Source of the DNA: Microbispora amethystogenes
GTDB taxonomy: Bacteria; Actinomycetota; Actinomycetes; Streptosporangiales; Streptosporangiaceae
Reading direction: 5' to 3'
Assembly (NCBI RefSeq): GCF_016863015.1
Contig: NZ_BOOB01000029.1
Location: 45,419-109,418, forward strand
Length of the DNA: 64,000 bases
Part shown: positions 48,849 to 56,697 of the stretch, in pieces
Layout: each line of letters opens with the position of its first letter
Position numbering within the stretch: the stretch's first letter is position 1
Notes under the pieces: generated by a model
What the model saw: only the letters and a program-made list of their open reading frames with translations
The model's database searches: none
Told to the model about the DNA's origin: nothing
Made by a program: the position numbers and the translations under genes

Positions 48849-49511
48849 TTAGCGGGTCTGCCGGACTCCCGGCGAGACGACCACCCGGTCGAGGAGGAGG
48901 AAGCCGAACTGGACGGCCAGCGCGAGGGCCGCGACCAGGACCGCGCCGCCGATCACGCTGGAGTACGCCTTGGTGGCGAGGCCGTCGATGATGAACCGGC
49001 CGAGCCCGCCGAGGCCGACGAACGCCGCGACGGTGGCCGTGGAGACGACCTGGATGGCCGACAGGCGCAGTCCCAGCAGGATCAGCGGCAGCGCGACCGG
49101 CGTCAGCGTCCGGAACAGCACCTGCCGCCCGCGCAGGCCCATGCCGTACGCGGCGTCGCGCAGGTCGGCGTCCACGCCGCGCAGGCCCTCGTACGTGTTG
49201 ACCAGGATGGGCGGGACCGCCAGCACGATCAGCGGGACCAGCACCGGCAGCACGGTCCCCACCCCGGCCAGCAGCACGACGAGCACGAGCAGGCCGAGCG
49301 TCGGCAGGGCCCGGGCGGCGTTCGCCGCGACGACGACGAGCAGCGCGCCCCGGCCGGTGTGGCCGATGAGCATGCCGAGCGGCACGGCGATCAGCGCCGC
49401 GACGAGGAAGGCCGCCGCCGAGTATCCGAGGTGCTCCAGCAGCCGGGCCGGGATGCCGTCGGGGCCGGACCAGTGCGCCGCGTCGCCGAAGAAGTCGGCC
49501 AGCCAGTTCAC
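48849..49511 (-). CDS. Osmoprotectant ABC transporter permease (first)
   Basis: A 220-residue inner-membrane permease with about five helices. The coupling loop to the ATPase is visible around YEGLRGVDADLRDAAYGMGLRG, and the transport signature TVAAFVGLGGLGRFIIDGL follows. It pairs with the second permease 13 bp upstream to form the channel of an OpuC/ProU-type importer. GTG or ATG 49511 is the start (N-terminus MNWLADFFGDAAHW). Confidence 0.9.
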   Translation of the reverse strand: MNWLADFFGDAAHWSGPDGIPARLLEHLGYSAAAFLVAALIAVPLGMLIGHTGRGALLVVVAANAARALPTLGLLVLVVLLAGVGTVLPVLVPLIVLAVPPILVNTYEGLRGVDADLRDAAYGMGLRGRQVLFRTLTPVALPLILLGLRLSAIQVVSTATVAAFVGLGGLGRFIIDGLATKAYSSVIGGAVLVAALALAVQFGFLLLDRVVVSPGVRQTR

Positions 49512-49524
49512 GCCGTGCCCCCCT

Positions 49525-50199
49525 TCACGCCGCGCTCCTTGCCCGGGACCAGGGGGTCAGCAGCCGCTGGGCGAGCACGAGCAGCCCGTCTGCGAGCACC
49601 GCGAGCAGCACGATGAGCGCGATCCCGACCACGATCGGCGTGTAGAACTGCCGCTGCCAGCCGTCGATGAACAGATTGCCGAGCCCGCCCTGGCCGATCA
49701 GCGCGCCCACGCTCACCAGGCTGATGCTGGACACGGTCGCGATCCGCAGCCCGGCGAGGACCACCGGCACCGCGACCGGCAACTCGACCCGGAGCAGGCG
49801 GCGCGCGGGCCGGAAGCCCATCGCCACGGCCGACTGCCGTACGGGATCGGGGACCGAGGCCAGCCCGTCCACGACGGCGGGGATCAGGACCGCCAGGGCG
49901 AAGAACGTCAGCGGGATGACGACGGTCGCACGGGTGAGCCCGGTGACGGACAGGAAGATCGAGAACAGGACGAGGGAGGGCAGGGAGTAGGTCACGTTCA
50001 TCAGCGCCGCCGTCGGCTGGTACAGCCACCGCCACCGAGCGCAGGCCAGGCCGAGCGGCAGCGCCACCACCAGCCCGAGCAGCACCGGCAGGAAGGCCGT
50101 CACGACGTGGTTCTCCAGCAGCGTGCTGATCGCCGAGGGGCTTCCGCTGTCCCAGTTGCGCGCGATCCAGTCCCAGCGGACCAGGGGCTCCTCGATCAC
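49525..50199 (-). CDS. Osmoprotectant ABC transporter permease (second)
   Basis: A 224-residue permease paralogous to the other one, with about five helices. The coupling loop is DGLASVPDPVRQSAVAMGFR and the transport signature SLVSVGALIGQGGLGNLFID. The start overlaps the stop of the ATPase gene (ATGA), so the two are coupled. Together the ATPase, two permeases and the lipoprotein are one four-gene unit. Confidence 0.92.
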   Translation of the reverse strand: MIEEPLVRWDWIARNWDSGSPSAISTLLENHVVTAFLPVLLGLVVALPLGLACARWRWLYQPTAALMNVTYSLPSLVLFSIFLSVTGLTRATVVIPLTFFALAVLIPAVVDGLASVPDPVRQSAVAMGFRPARRLLRVELPVAVPVVLAGLRIATVSSISLVSVGALIGQGGLGNLFIDGWQRQFYTPIVVGIALIVLLAVLADGLLVLAQRLLTPWSRARSAA

Positions 50200-51248
50200 G
50201 CGGGCGCCTCCTCGGCCGCGGCGGAGCCGGCGCCCCTGACGGGCGGCGCGTACTCGGCGAGCAGGTCGTCGATCGCGTCCCGCCCGGCCACCCCGCGCAC
50301 GCGGCCCTCCTCGTCCACGGCGACCGCGACGCCGTTCGGCGACAGCAGCGCCGCGTCGAGCGCCGCCCGCAGCGAGTCGGTCTCGGGGTCGAAGGTGCCG
50401 TACGCCGCGAGGCCGTCGCCGGTCCGCCAGCCGAGCGGCCTGCCGTCCCCGTCGGTCACGAGGTCGGGCGGCGCCGGGCCGAGCCGCACCTCCTTGGCGG
50501 AGATGAACGACAGCCGCCGGATGCCCCGGTCACGCCCGAGGAAGCCGCGGACGAAGTCGTCGGCCGGCTCGGTGAGCAGCGTGGCCGGGCCCGCCATCTG
50601 GGCCAGCCGCCCGCCGACGCGCAGGACGGCCACCGTGTCGCCGAGCTTGACCGCCTCGTCGATGTCGTGGGTGACGAACACGATCGTCTTGCGCAGTTCC
50701 GACTGCAGGCGGAGCAACTCGTCCTGGAGGCTGGCCCGCACGACCGGGTCGACGGCGCTGAACGGCTCGTCCATCAGCAGCACCGGCGGGTCCGCCGCGA
50801 GCGCCCGGGCCACGCCGACCCGCTGCTGCTGGCCGCCGGAGAGCTGGAAGGGATAACGGTTCGCGAGGCCCGCGTCGAGCCCGACCAGTTCGAGCAGCTC
50901 CATCGCCCGGGCACGGGCCTTCTTCTTGTTCCAGCCGAGCAGGTACGGCACCGTCGCGACGTTGTCCACGATCTTGCGGTGCGGGAACAGGCCCGCCTGC
51001 TGGATGACGTACCCGATGCCGCGCCGGAGCGTGGGCGGGTCGATCTCCCGCACGTCCTGGCCGTCGAGGGCGATACGCCCGGAGGTGGCGTCGATCATGC
51101 GGTTGATCATCCGCAGCGAGGTGGTCTTGCCGCAGCCGGAGGGGCCCACGAACACGGTGATCGCACCGGTGGGCACCTCGAGGCTCAGGTCGTCCACGGC
51201 CACCGTCCCGTCCCGGTAGCGCTTGGTGACACCTTCGAATGTGATCAC
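50196..51248 (-). CDS. Osmoprotectant ABC transporter ATP-binding protein
   Basis: A 350-residue ATPase of the OpuCA/ProV class. Walker A GPSGCGKTTS (K41), the signature LSGGQQQRVGVARAL, Walker B LLMDEPFSAVD, and the H-loop VFVTHDIDEA are intact. After residue ~235 comes a short regulatory region (DPETDSLRAALDAALLSPNG, AVAVDEEGRVRGVAGRD) resembling a degenerate single CBS domain, the osmosensing module of OpuCA. First gene of the operon; the 283-bp gap to the divergent sigma-like gene shows no palindrome I can support. Confidence 0.94.
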   Translation of the reverse strand: MITFEGVTKRYRDGTVAVDDLSLEVPTGAITVFVGPSGCGKTTSLRMINRMIDATSGRIALDGQDVREIDPPTLRRGIGYVIQQAGLFPHRKIVDNVATVPYLLGWNKKKARARAMELLELVGLDAGLANRYPFQLSGGQQQRVGVARALAADPPVLLMDEPFSAVDPVVRASLQDELLRLQSELRKTIVFVTHDIDEAVKLGDTVAVLRVGGRLAQMAGPATLLTEPADDFVRGFLGRDRGIRRLSFISAKEVRLGPAPPDLVTDGDGRPLGWRTGDGLAAYGTFDPETDSLRAALDAALLSPNGVAVAVDEEGRVRGVAGRDAIDDLLAEYAPPVRGAGSAAAEEAPA

Positions 51249-51531
51249 GCCGTATCTGCCCTTCGAAAGAGTGTGCGATCAAGGCAACACCGGAGGCGCC
51301 TTCGCTCTTCCCCGTCAGCTCCCCGGAAATCATGGCGGCCCCCACCGCGTTCGTCAGCCCGGCAGTCAGCCTATGGAGATACTCGCGAGATCCGGGCCTG
51401 AATATCTATCAATAGGGCATCTCCTGATGCGTGGTGCGCCGATGTGTTGGCATGATTACTCTCACGCCTCTCCTGTCCCTCCGCTCCGTTCCTCCCGTAG
51501 GGACCAGCCACGAACCCTTGAGGAGCCGGTC

Positions 51532-54138
51532 GTGACTTCACCGCTCACCGGTCAGCGCTCCAGGAGCGAGCTGATCGCCGAGCTCTTCGAGCGTCACGCC
51601 GCGGGGTTGTTCGCCTACTGCCACGACCAGCTCGGCGAGACCGCCTCGGCGGCCGACGCCGTGGTCGCCGTCTTCACCACCACTCCGGCCACCCCCGAGC
51701 CCCCCTCGCGCGCCGTGCTGTACGCGCTGGCCCGCCGCGAGATCTACCGCCGGGACGTCAGCTACGCGCTGCCCGCCGTGGACTCCGTCGCCGACCCGGC
51801 GACCGCGCTGATCGAGCGGGTGTTCCGCGACATCCGGCCGCACCAGCGGGAGGTCCTGCTGCTGTCGGAGGTCTGCGGCCTCACGCCGCCCGAGCTGTCG
51901 CTGGTGCTCGACGTGGCGGGCGACACCGCGGAGGAGCTCGCCGCCGGAGCGAGGCGCCGCTTCACCCAGACACTGGCGACGGCGGTCGCCGCGGCGAGGT
52001 CCGCGCCGTTCGTGCCTCCCCCCGTCGCGGAGGTGTACGACGCCATCGGGGTCGCCCCCATCGCCGACGTGCTGGCCCGGCTGCCCTGGCGTCACCCGTC
52101 CGCCTCCGTACGCAACCGGGTGCTGGCGGCGCTGCCGTACGAGGAGCCCGGCGACTCGTCCGAGGCCGGTCCGGAGCAGGCGGCGGAGCAGTCGGGGGCT
52201 CGGTCCGGGGGGCTTGTCACCAAGAGGCTGTGGCCGACCACACCGACCTGGCCGCTGCCGCTGAGCGACCCCGACCAGGTCACCAACACCTGCGTGGTCA
52301 ATACCGAGGCCATCACGCCCCAGGAGTCCCGGCGCAAGGCCAAGCACGAGGCGACGACCGAGCCCATGCCCCGGCTGCGCGGAGCGCTGCTCAACTCGCT
52401 CACCGAGGGCCGCCTGCGCAGGAAGCGCGCCACCCGGCCCGAGCCCCGATCACAGGAGACCCGGGAGCAGGAGACACCGGCAGAGACCCGGGCGCAGGAA
52501 AGCCCGGCGCAGGAGTCCTTGGCGGCGCCCGTGGAGCCGCTGGCTTCCCCGCAGTTCCCGTCTCAGGCCCTGCCCGAGGCTGTGTCCCAGGCCCTGTCAC
52601 AGCCGCCGTCGCAGGACCTGTCACAGCCGTCCGGCTTCGGCGTTCCGGAGTCGGCGGGCTCGGTGGGACACGCGGGTCATGCGACGGCTGTGGGTGCCGA
52701 GGGCCTCGCCGCAGACAGGTCCAACGTCGATTGGTTCAGCTCCGAGGGCTTCGACGCCGAGCGGTCGGACGCTGAGCCGTTCGAGGCCTTCCGCCCAGCC
52801 GAACCGGCCGACCCGTTCGACGCCTTCGCTCCCGCGACTCCTCCCGGCGTGGCCCGGCCCGCCGACCCACCGCCCGGCGAGTCACCATCCGCCGAGTCAC
52901 CATCCGCCGATCCACTGCCCGGCCACGCCGTCTTCGCGGATGATCCGCAGAGGCAGGCACCGGGACAGGTGCCGGGCGAACGGCGCGGTTTCGACGCCTT
53001 CACGCCCGCCGGTCCGCTCCCGCCCGGGGAGTCCTTCGACGCCTTCACGCCCGTCAGTCCGCTCCCGACCGGCGAGTCCTTCGACGCCTTCACCCCTGCG
53101 GACCCGGCGACCGCCTCCAGGCCCGGCGAGCCGTTCGACGCGGCGCACACGCTCCTGTTCGAGACGCTCCGCTCCGCCGAACCCTTCGACGCTTTCGCCG
53201 CCCCGGGCGAGGCGCCCCCCAAGCCAGCCGACGAGTCGGCTCCTCAGCCCACGGCCGGCGCCGCTGAGCCGGACCCACGGCCCGCGACAGAGGCCGCCTC
53301 GCCGCCCGAGGCATCCGGGCCGTCCGGGCAGTTCTGGCAGTCCGAGCACCCCGAACCTTCCACCCCATCCGACGCGTTCCCCCCGGCCGAGAGCGCCGCG
53401 ATCCCGCAGGTCGTGTTCCCGGAGGCTGAGTTCCCACAGGCTGAGTTCCCAGCGACCGGGTTCCCGCAGGTCGAATTCCCGCAGGTTGAGGAGCGGGTCG
53501 AGGATCCGGCCGGCGGGTATCCGGCGGTGTTCCGCGAGGACGTCCCCCCGGCGGTCTCCGCGAGCACCTCGCACGACGCCTCCCAGGACACGGCACTCAC
53601 CGGCGGGTATCCGGCGGCATTCCGCGAGGACGTCTCCCCGGCGGTCTCCGCAAGCGCCTCGCGCGACGTCTCCCAGGACACAGCACTCACCGGTGAGTAT
53701 CCGGCGGCGTTCCGCGAGGGGGGAGCCCCCGAGGCGCCTCAGGCGGAGGCCGAGGCCCTGGACCCCACCCCGGCGCCTGACACCGCATCGGCCACTACAT
53801 CGACATCGGCTACCGCACCGGCCGCCGCTGCCGCCTCCCCAGCCGCCGTCCCTGCTGCCGTCCCTGCCTCCTCGCCGGTCGCGCCCGGGCGGAAGGACGG
53901 CAAGCGCACGGCCAAGAAGCACACGAACACCGGCGGCGCCAAGAAGGCCGGCAGCGCCAAGGAGAAGGCCGGCAGCACCGGGAACGCCGGGGAGGCCGGT
54001 GCCAGGGCTGCGGGGAAGGGGTCGCGCAAGAAGAGCGACCGGCACTACGACTGGCTGTGGGAGGCCGTCGGCTTCCTGATCTGCCTGATAATCGCACTGG
54101 TCGTCTTCTTCACCGTGCCGACGATCGTCACGCACTGA
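51532..54138 (+). CDS. Sigma-factor-like protein with a long repetitive middle and C-terminal membrane anchor
   Basis: An 868-residue protein of unusual build. Residues 1-155 resemble an extracytoplasmic-function sigma factor: LFERHAAGLFAYCHDQLGET, LYALARREIYRRD (region 2) and RPHQREVLLLSEVCGLTPPE with a helix-turn-helix-like tail (region 4). Residues 230-790 are low-complexity, rich in Pro, Ala, Glu and Ser, with FDAFTP repeats, a FPQAE repeat and two ~30-residue repeats opening GGYPAAFRED. Then come a basic stretch (KKHTNTGGAKKAG) and one C-terminal helix (AVGFLICLIIALVVFF). GTG 51532 has GAGGAG 8 nt upstream. Membrane tethering of a sigma factor would suggest release on a signal. Confidence 0.8.
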   Translation: MTSPLTGQRSRSELIAELFERHAAGLFAYCHDQLGETASAADAVVAVFTTTPATPEPPSRAVLYALARREIYRRDVSYALPAVDSVADPATALIERVFRDIRPHQREVLLLSEVCGLTPPELSLVLDVAGDTAEELAAGARRRFTQTLATAVAAARSAPFVPPPVAEVYDAIGVAPIADVLARLPWRHPSASVRNRVLAALPYEEPGDSSEAGPEQAAEQSGARSGGLVTKRLWPTTPTWPLPLSDPDQVTNTCVVNTEAITPQESRRKAKHEATTEPMPRLRGALLNSLTEGRLRRKRATRPEPRSQETREQETPAETRAQESPAQESLAAPVEPLASPQFPSQALPEAVSQALSQPPSQDLSQPSGFGVPESAGSVGHAGHATAVGAEGLAADRSNVDWFSSEGFDAERSDAEPFEAFRPAEPADPFDAFAPATPPGVARPADPPPGESPSAESPSADPLPGHAVFADDPQRQAPGQVPGERRGFDAFTPAGPLPPGESFDAFTPVSPLPTGESFDAFTPADPATASRPGEPFDAAHTLLFETLRSAEPFDAFAAPGEAPPKPADESAPQPTAGAAEPDPRPATEAASPPEASGPSGQFWQSEHPEPSTPSDAFPPAESAAIPQVVFPEAEFPQAEFPATGFPQVEFPQVEERVEDPAGGYPAVFREDVPPAVSASTSHDASQDTALTGGYPAAFREDVSPAVSASASRDVSQDTALTGEYPAAFREGGAPEAPQAEAEALDPTPAPDTASATTSTSATAPAAAAASPAAVPAAVPASSPVAPGRKDGKRTAKKHTNTGGAKKAGSAKEKAGSTGNAGEAGARAAGKGSRKKSDRHYDWLWEAVGFLICLIIALVVFFTVPTIVTH
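53416..53490. repeat. 15-bp tandem repeat in the sigma-like gene
   Basis: Five in-register 15-bp units, each beginning TTCCC (53416, 53431, 53446, 53461, 53476), with variable second halves. Each encodes FPxxE or similar. Point differences mean it is an old repeat. Confidence 0.8.
53512..53724. repeat. 90-bp tandem repeat in the sigma-like gene
   Basis: Two full 90-bp units (53512-53601 and 53602-53691) and the start of a third. They encode about 30 residues each, opening GGYPAVFRED or GGYPAAFRED and ending TALT. The copies are very similar, so the duplication is younger than the 15-bp repeat before it. Confidence 0.85.
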
Positions 54139-54161
54139 CCTCCCCGCTCGGGACAGCGAAG

Positions 54162-54175
54162 TAGAACCGATTACA
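54162..54175 (+). promoter_or_regulatory. KstR-type operator match upstream of the TetR gene
   Basis: TAGAACCGATTACA fits the KstR consensus TnnAACnnGTTnnA at seven of eight fixed positions. It lies 76 bp before the TetR start, suitable for autorepression. Confidence 0.4.
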
Positions 54176-54250
54176 TTTCGCGAAATCCCGGCGTTTTCGC
54201 GACTGGCGGGTAACCAGCCTGGACGGGCGGGAGTCGGATAGCGTGTTCCC

Positions 54251-54907
54251 ATGCGCACTTCGCATGTGGTCGCCGACGTCCCGCCGCCGCGCCCCGACGC
54301 GCCCTCCGGCACGGGCGCGCATCCGGCTCCGGCCACCCCCGGAGTCCGCGCCCGGAGCCAGCACCAGCGACGCCGGCGGATCGTGCAGGCGGCCGCGGCC
54401 CTCGCCTCCCGCGGGGGCGTCGAGGCGATGCAGATGCGCACGGTGGCCGAACGCGCGGGCGTCGCGCTGGGAACGCTCTACCGCTACTTCCCCTCCAAGA
54501 TGGACCTGGTCGTGGCGGTCGTGGGCGAGGAGATCGACCTGCTGGAGTCCAGCATCGAGCGGCGGCCCCCAACCGCCGCCCAGCCCGCCGGCCGCGCGGT
54601 CGACGTGCTGATGCGGGCGACCCGGGGGCTGATGCGCGAGCCGGAACTGGCCGACGCGCTGATCCGCTCCCTGATCATCGCGGAGGTGGAGGCGCCGTTC
54701 GGCGACCGGATGGCGAGCCTGGTGCTGCGCGTCGCCGCCGGCGGCCACACCGCGGACCTTCCTCCCGACGATCAGCTCGCCCTCACCGCGTCCCTGGTGG
54801 GCGTGTGGGTGCAGGAGCTGCTGGAGATGCTGCGCGGACGGCGAACCTACGAGCAGATCCAGCACCGGATCGAACTCGCCGCCGAGCGGCTGCTCGCCGG
54901 CTTCTGA
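54251..54907 (+). CDS. KstR-like TetR-family regulator
   Basis: A 218-residue repressor. After a 35-residue disordered N-terminal tail (PPPRPDAPSGTGAHPAP) come QHQRRRRIVQAAAALASRGG and the helix-turn-helix AMQMRTVAERAGVALGTLYRYFPSK, very close to the corresponding part of mycobacterial KstR as I remember it. KstR represses sterol and fatty-acid catabolism genes and is released by CoA thioesters. The C-terminal domain (MRATRGLMREPELADALIR) matches in pattern. ATG 54251 has no Shine-Dalgarno; TAGCGT (54239-54244) as a -10 box would start the transcript at the ATG, so it is probably leaderless. Confidence 0.85.
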   Translation: MRTSHVVADVPPPRPDAPSGTGAHPAPATPGVRARSQHQRRRRIVQAAAALASRGGVEAMQMRTVAERAGVALGTLYRYFPSKMDLVVAVVGEEIDLLESSIERRPPTAAQPAGRAVDVLMRATRGLMREPELADALIRSLIIAEVEAPFGDRMASLVLRVAAGGHTADLPPDDQLALTASLVGVWVQELLEMLRGRRTYEQIQHRIELAAERLLAGF

Positions 54908-54965
54908 TATTCACCGTCGGCCGTATTCACCCGACCCTGTATTCACCGCCGCCCCCGTATTCACC
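54908..54965. repeat. Four spaced TATTCACC direct repeats
   Basis: TATTCACC occurs at 54908-54915, 54924-54931, 54940-54947 and 54958-54965, with start-to-start distances of 16, 16 and 18 bp, directly after the TetR stop codon. The spacers are unrelated. The even spacing looks like an array of protein-binding half sites. Confidence 0.6.
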
Positions 54966-54982
54966 CTGCCCCCGCAATCGGG

Positions 54983-54998
54983 CTGGAACGGGTTCCAG
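54983..54998. promoter_or_regulatory. KstR-type operator match between convergent genes
   Basis: CTGGAACGGGTTCCAG is a perfect inverted repeat (7-nt arms, GG centre) and contains TGGAACGGGTTCCA, which fits TnnAACnnGTTnnA at all eight fixed positions. It lies between the TetR stop and the stop of the convergent YjbR-like gene, an odd place for an operator. Confidence 0.45.
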
Positions 54999-55010
54999 TT
55001 CAACAGGGCG

Positions 55011-55346
55011 TCATTCGAATGCCTCGACGAGGGCCTTGGGCGCGGTCAGGCACCACGCCTCGGTGACCAGCTCGAACAGCTCGTCCGGCTCGATCCCCTC
55101 CAGGTGGACGACGACCCAGCCGAACCGCCCGGCGGTGAACTGCGGCTCGAACACCTCGGGACGCTCGGCCACCAGCGCGATCTGCTCCTCGATCGTGGCC
55201 TTGAGGCCGACCGTCCGGGTCCGCTCCCAGAGGTAGCCGAACCCCTTGTCGCGCACCTTGAAGGCGACCCAGTCGCCCCCCTCGCTCTGCCGCACCTCGG
55301 GCAGCCGGTCCAGCATGCCCAGGAACTCCTCGACGCTCACACCCAT
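55011..55346 (-). CDS. MmcQ/YjbR-family protein
   Basis: A 111-residue protein of the YjbR (DUF419) family, a small DNA-binding-like alpha/beta fold of unknown role. Conserved features are LPEVRQSEGGDWVAFKVRDKGFGYLW near the start, LKATIEEQIALVAERPEVF in the middle, and AWCLTAPKALVEAFE at the end. ATG 55346 is chosen with MGVSVEEFLGML; no strong Shine-Dalgarno is seen. It is convergent to the TetR gene. Nothing in the sequence links it to the neighbouring sugar genes. Confidence 0.85.
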   Translation of the reverse strand: MGVSVEEFLGMLDRLPEVRQSEGGDWVAFKVRDKGFGYLWERTRTVGLKATIEEQIALVAERPEVFEPQFTAGRFGWVVVHLEGIEPDELFELVTEAWCLTAPKALVEAFE

Positions 55347-55423
55347 GCGTCTGTCGTACCAGAGCGCACCGACAGAACCGCGCCGTCCCGGGCGGGACGG
55401 TCCTGTCACCGGTCATGGCACGG

Positions 55424-56452
55424 TCACGGCCAGGAGGGATTGTCCTGCTCGGGATCGCGGCCGTCGGCGAGGAGGCGCAGGTCGGCCTCGACCATCATCG
55501 CCACGAGGTCCTCGAACGACACCGTCGGCTCCCAGCCCAGCTGGGTGCGGGCCTTCTTCGGGTCCGCGCACAGCAGGTCGACCTCGGCCGGCCGGTGCAG
55601 GGAGGAGTCGCAGACGACGTGCCGCTCCCAGTCCAGCCCGGCGGCGCCGAAGGCGGCCTCGACCAGTTCGCGCACCGAGTGCGTGCGCCCGGTGCCGATG
55701 ACGTAGTCCTCCGGCTCGGCGGCCGACAGCATCAGGTGCATGGCCCGGACGAAGTCGCCCGCGAAGCCCCAGTCGCGGCGCGCCTCCAGATTGCCGAGGC
55801 GCAGCTCCGACGCCAGGCCGAGCTTGATCCTCGCGACGCCGAGCGACACCTTGCGGGTGACGAACTCCGCCCCGCGCCGGGGCGACTCGTGGTTGAACAG
55901 GATGCCCGACACCGCGAACATCCCGTACGACTCGCGGTAGTTCTGCGTGAGGAAGTGCCCGTACGCCTTGGCCACGCCGTACGGCGACCTCGGGTGGAAG
56001 GGGGTGCGCTCGGTCTGCGGCGTCTCTCTCACCTGCCCGAACATCTCGGAGGACGACGCCTGGTAGAAGCGGATCTGCCGCGCGGACGAGCCGCGTGAGG
56101 CGGTGATCCCCGAGCAGACGCGGATGGCCTCCAGCACCCGGAGCACGCCCATGCCGGTCACCTCCCCGGTGAGCTCGGCCTGCTCCCACGACATCGGCAC
56201 GAACGAGATGGCCCCGAGGTTGTAGACCTCGTCCGGCTGCGCCTTCTCCACCGCGGAGATCAGCGATCCCTGGTCGAGCAGGTCGCCCCGCACGAGCCGC
56301 ACGTCCTGCAGGAGCCGGCGCACGCGCGGCACGCGCGGGTTCGCCTGGCCGCGGACCAGCCCCCAGACCTCGTATCCCTCACGCAGCAGGTGCTCGGCGA
56401 GATAGGAGCCGTCCTGACCGGTGATGCCGGTGATCAGCGCACGCCTGGCCAA
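55424..56452 (-). CDS. gmd: GDP-mannose 4,6-dehydratase
   Basis: Converts GDP-mannose to GDP-4-keto-6-deoxymannose, the entry step for GDP-fucose or GDP-rhamnose. A 342-residue short-chain dehydratase with the NADP motif TGITGQDGSYLAEHLL at the N-terminus and the catalytic SPYGVAKAYGHF (Tyr-x3-Lys), preceded by FYQASSSEMFG. Start is TTG 56452, fixed by GAGGAGG 6 nt upstream. The nucleotide sugar may serve the GT4 gene divergent from it, 245 bp away. No downstream epimerase or reductase is in the window. Confidence 0.93.
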   Translation of the reverse strand: MARRALITGITGQDGSYLAEHLLREGYEVWGLVRGQANPRVPRVRRLLQDVRLVRGDLLDQGSLISAVEKAQPDEVYNLGAISFVPMSWEQAELTGEVTGMGVLRVLEAIRVCSGITASRGSSARQIRFYQASSSEMFGQVRETPQTERTPFHPRSPYGVAKAYGHFLTQNYRESYGMFAVSGILFNHESPRRGAEFVTRKVSLGVARIKLGLASELRLGNLEARRDWGFAGDFVRAMHLMLSAAEPEDYVIGTGRTHSVRELVEAAFGAAGLDWERHVVCDSSLHRPAEVDLLCADPKKARTQLGWEPTVSFEDLVAMMVEADLRLLADGRDPEQDNPSWP

Positions 56453-56533
56453 CGGATCCTCCTCATACCACCCAACTCGGCCTATGAGAGGCGAATGTAC
56501 CGCCCTGCCCGACCTCACCCACATAGCCGGTAG

Positions 56534-56547
56534 TAGAACGCGTTACA
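56534..56547. promoter_or_regulatory. KstR-type operator match between gmd and the GT4 gene
   Basis: TAGAACGCGTTACA fits TnnAACnnGTTnnA at all eight fixed positions. It lies 82 bp before the gmd start and 151 bp before the GT4 start, in the shared divergent promoter region. The region 56453-56697 otherwise shows no palindrome I can support. Confidence 0.5.
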
Positions 56548-56697
56548 CCGAATCTCGTTCGGGTAACCTAACACCCCAGGTCGGGGAGGGTGAGGGTCGA
56601 GCGAGGACCCCTTCCACCTCACATCACCCTAGATAAGGTCAAATGGTAGTGTTCCTGGCAGCAGCCCCACGGGGGCACGACTGGAAAGGGGTGCCTC

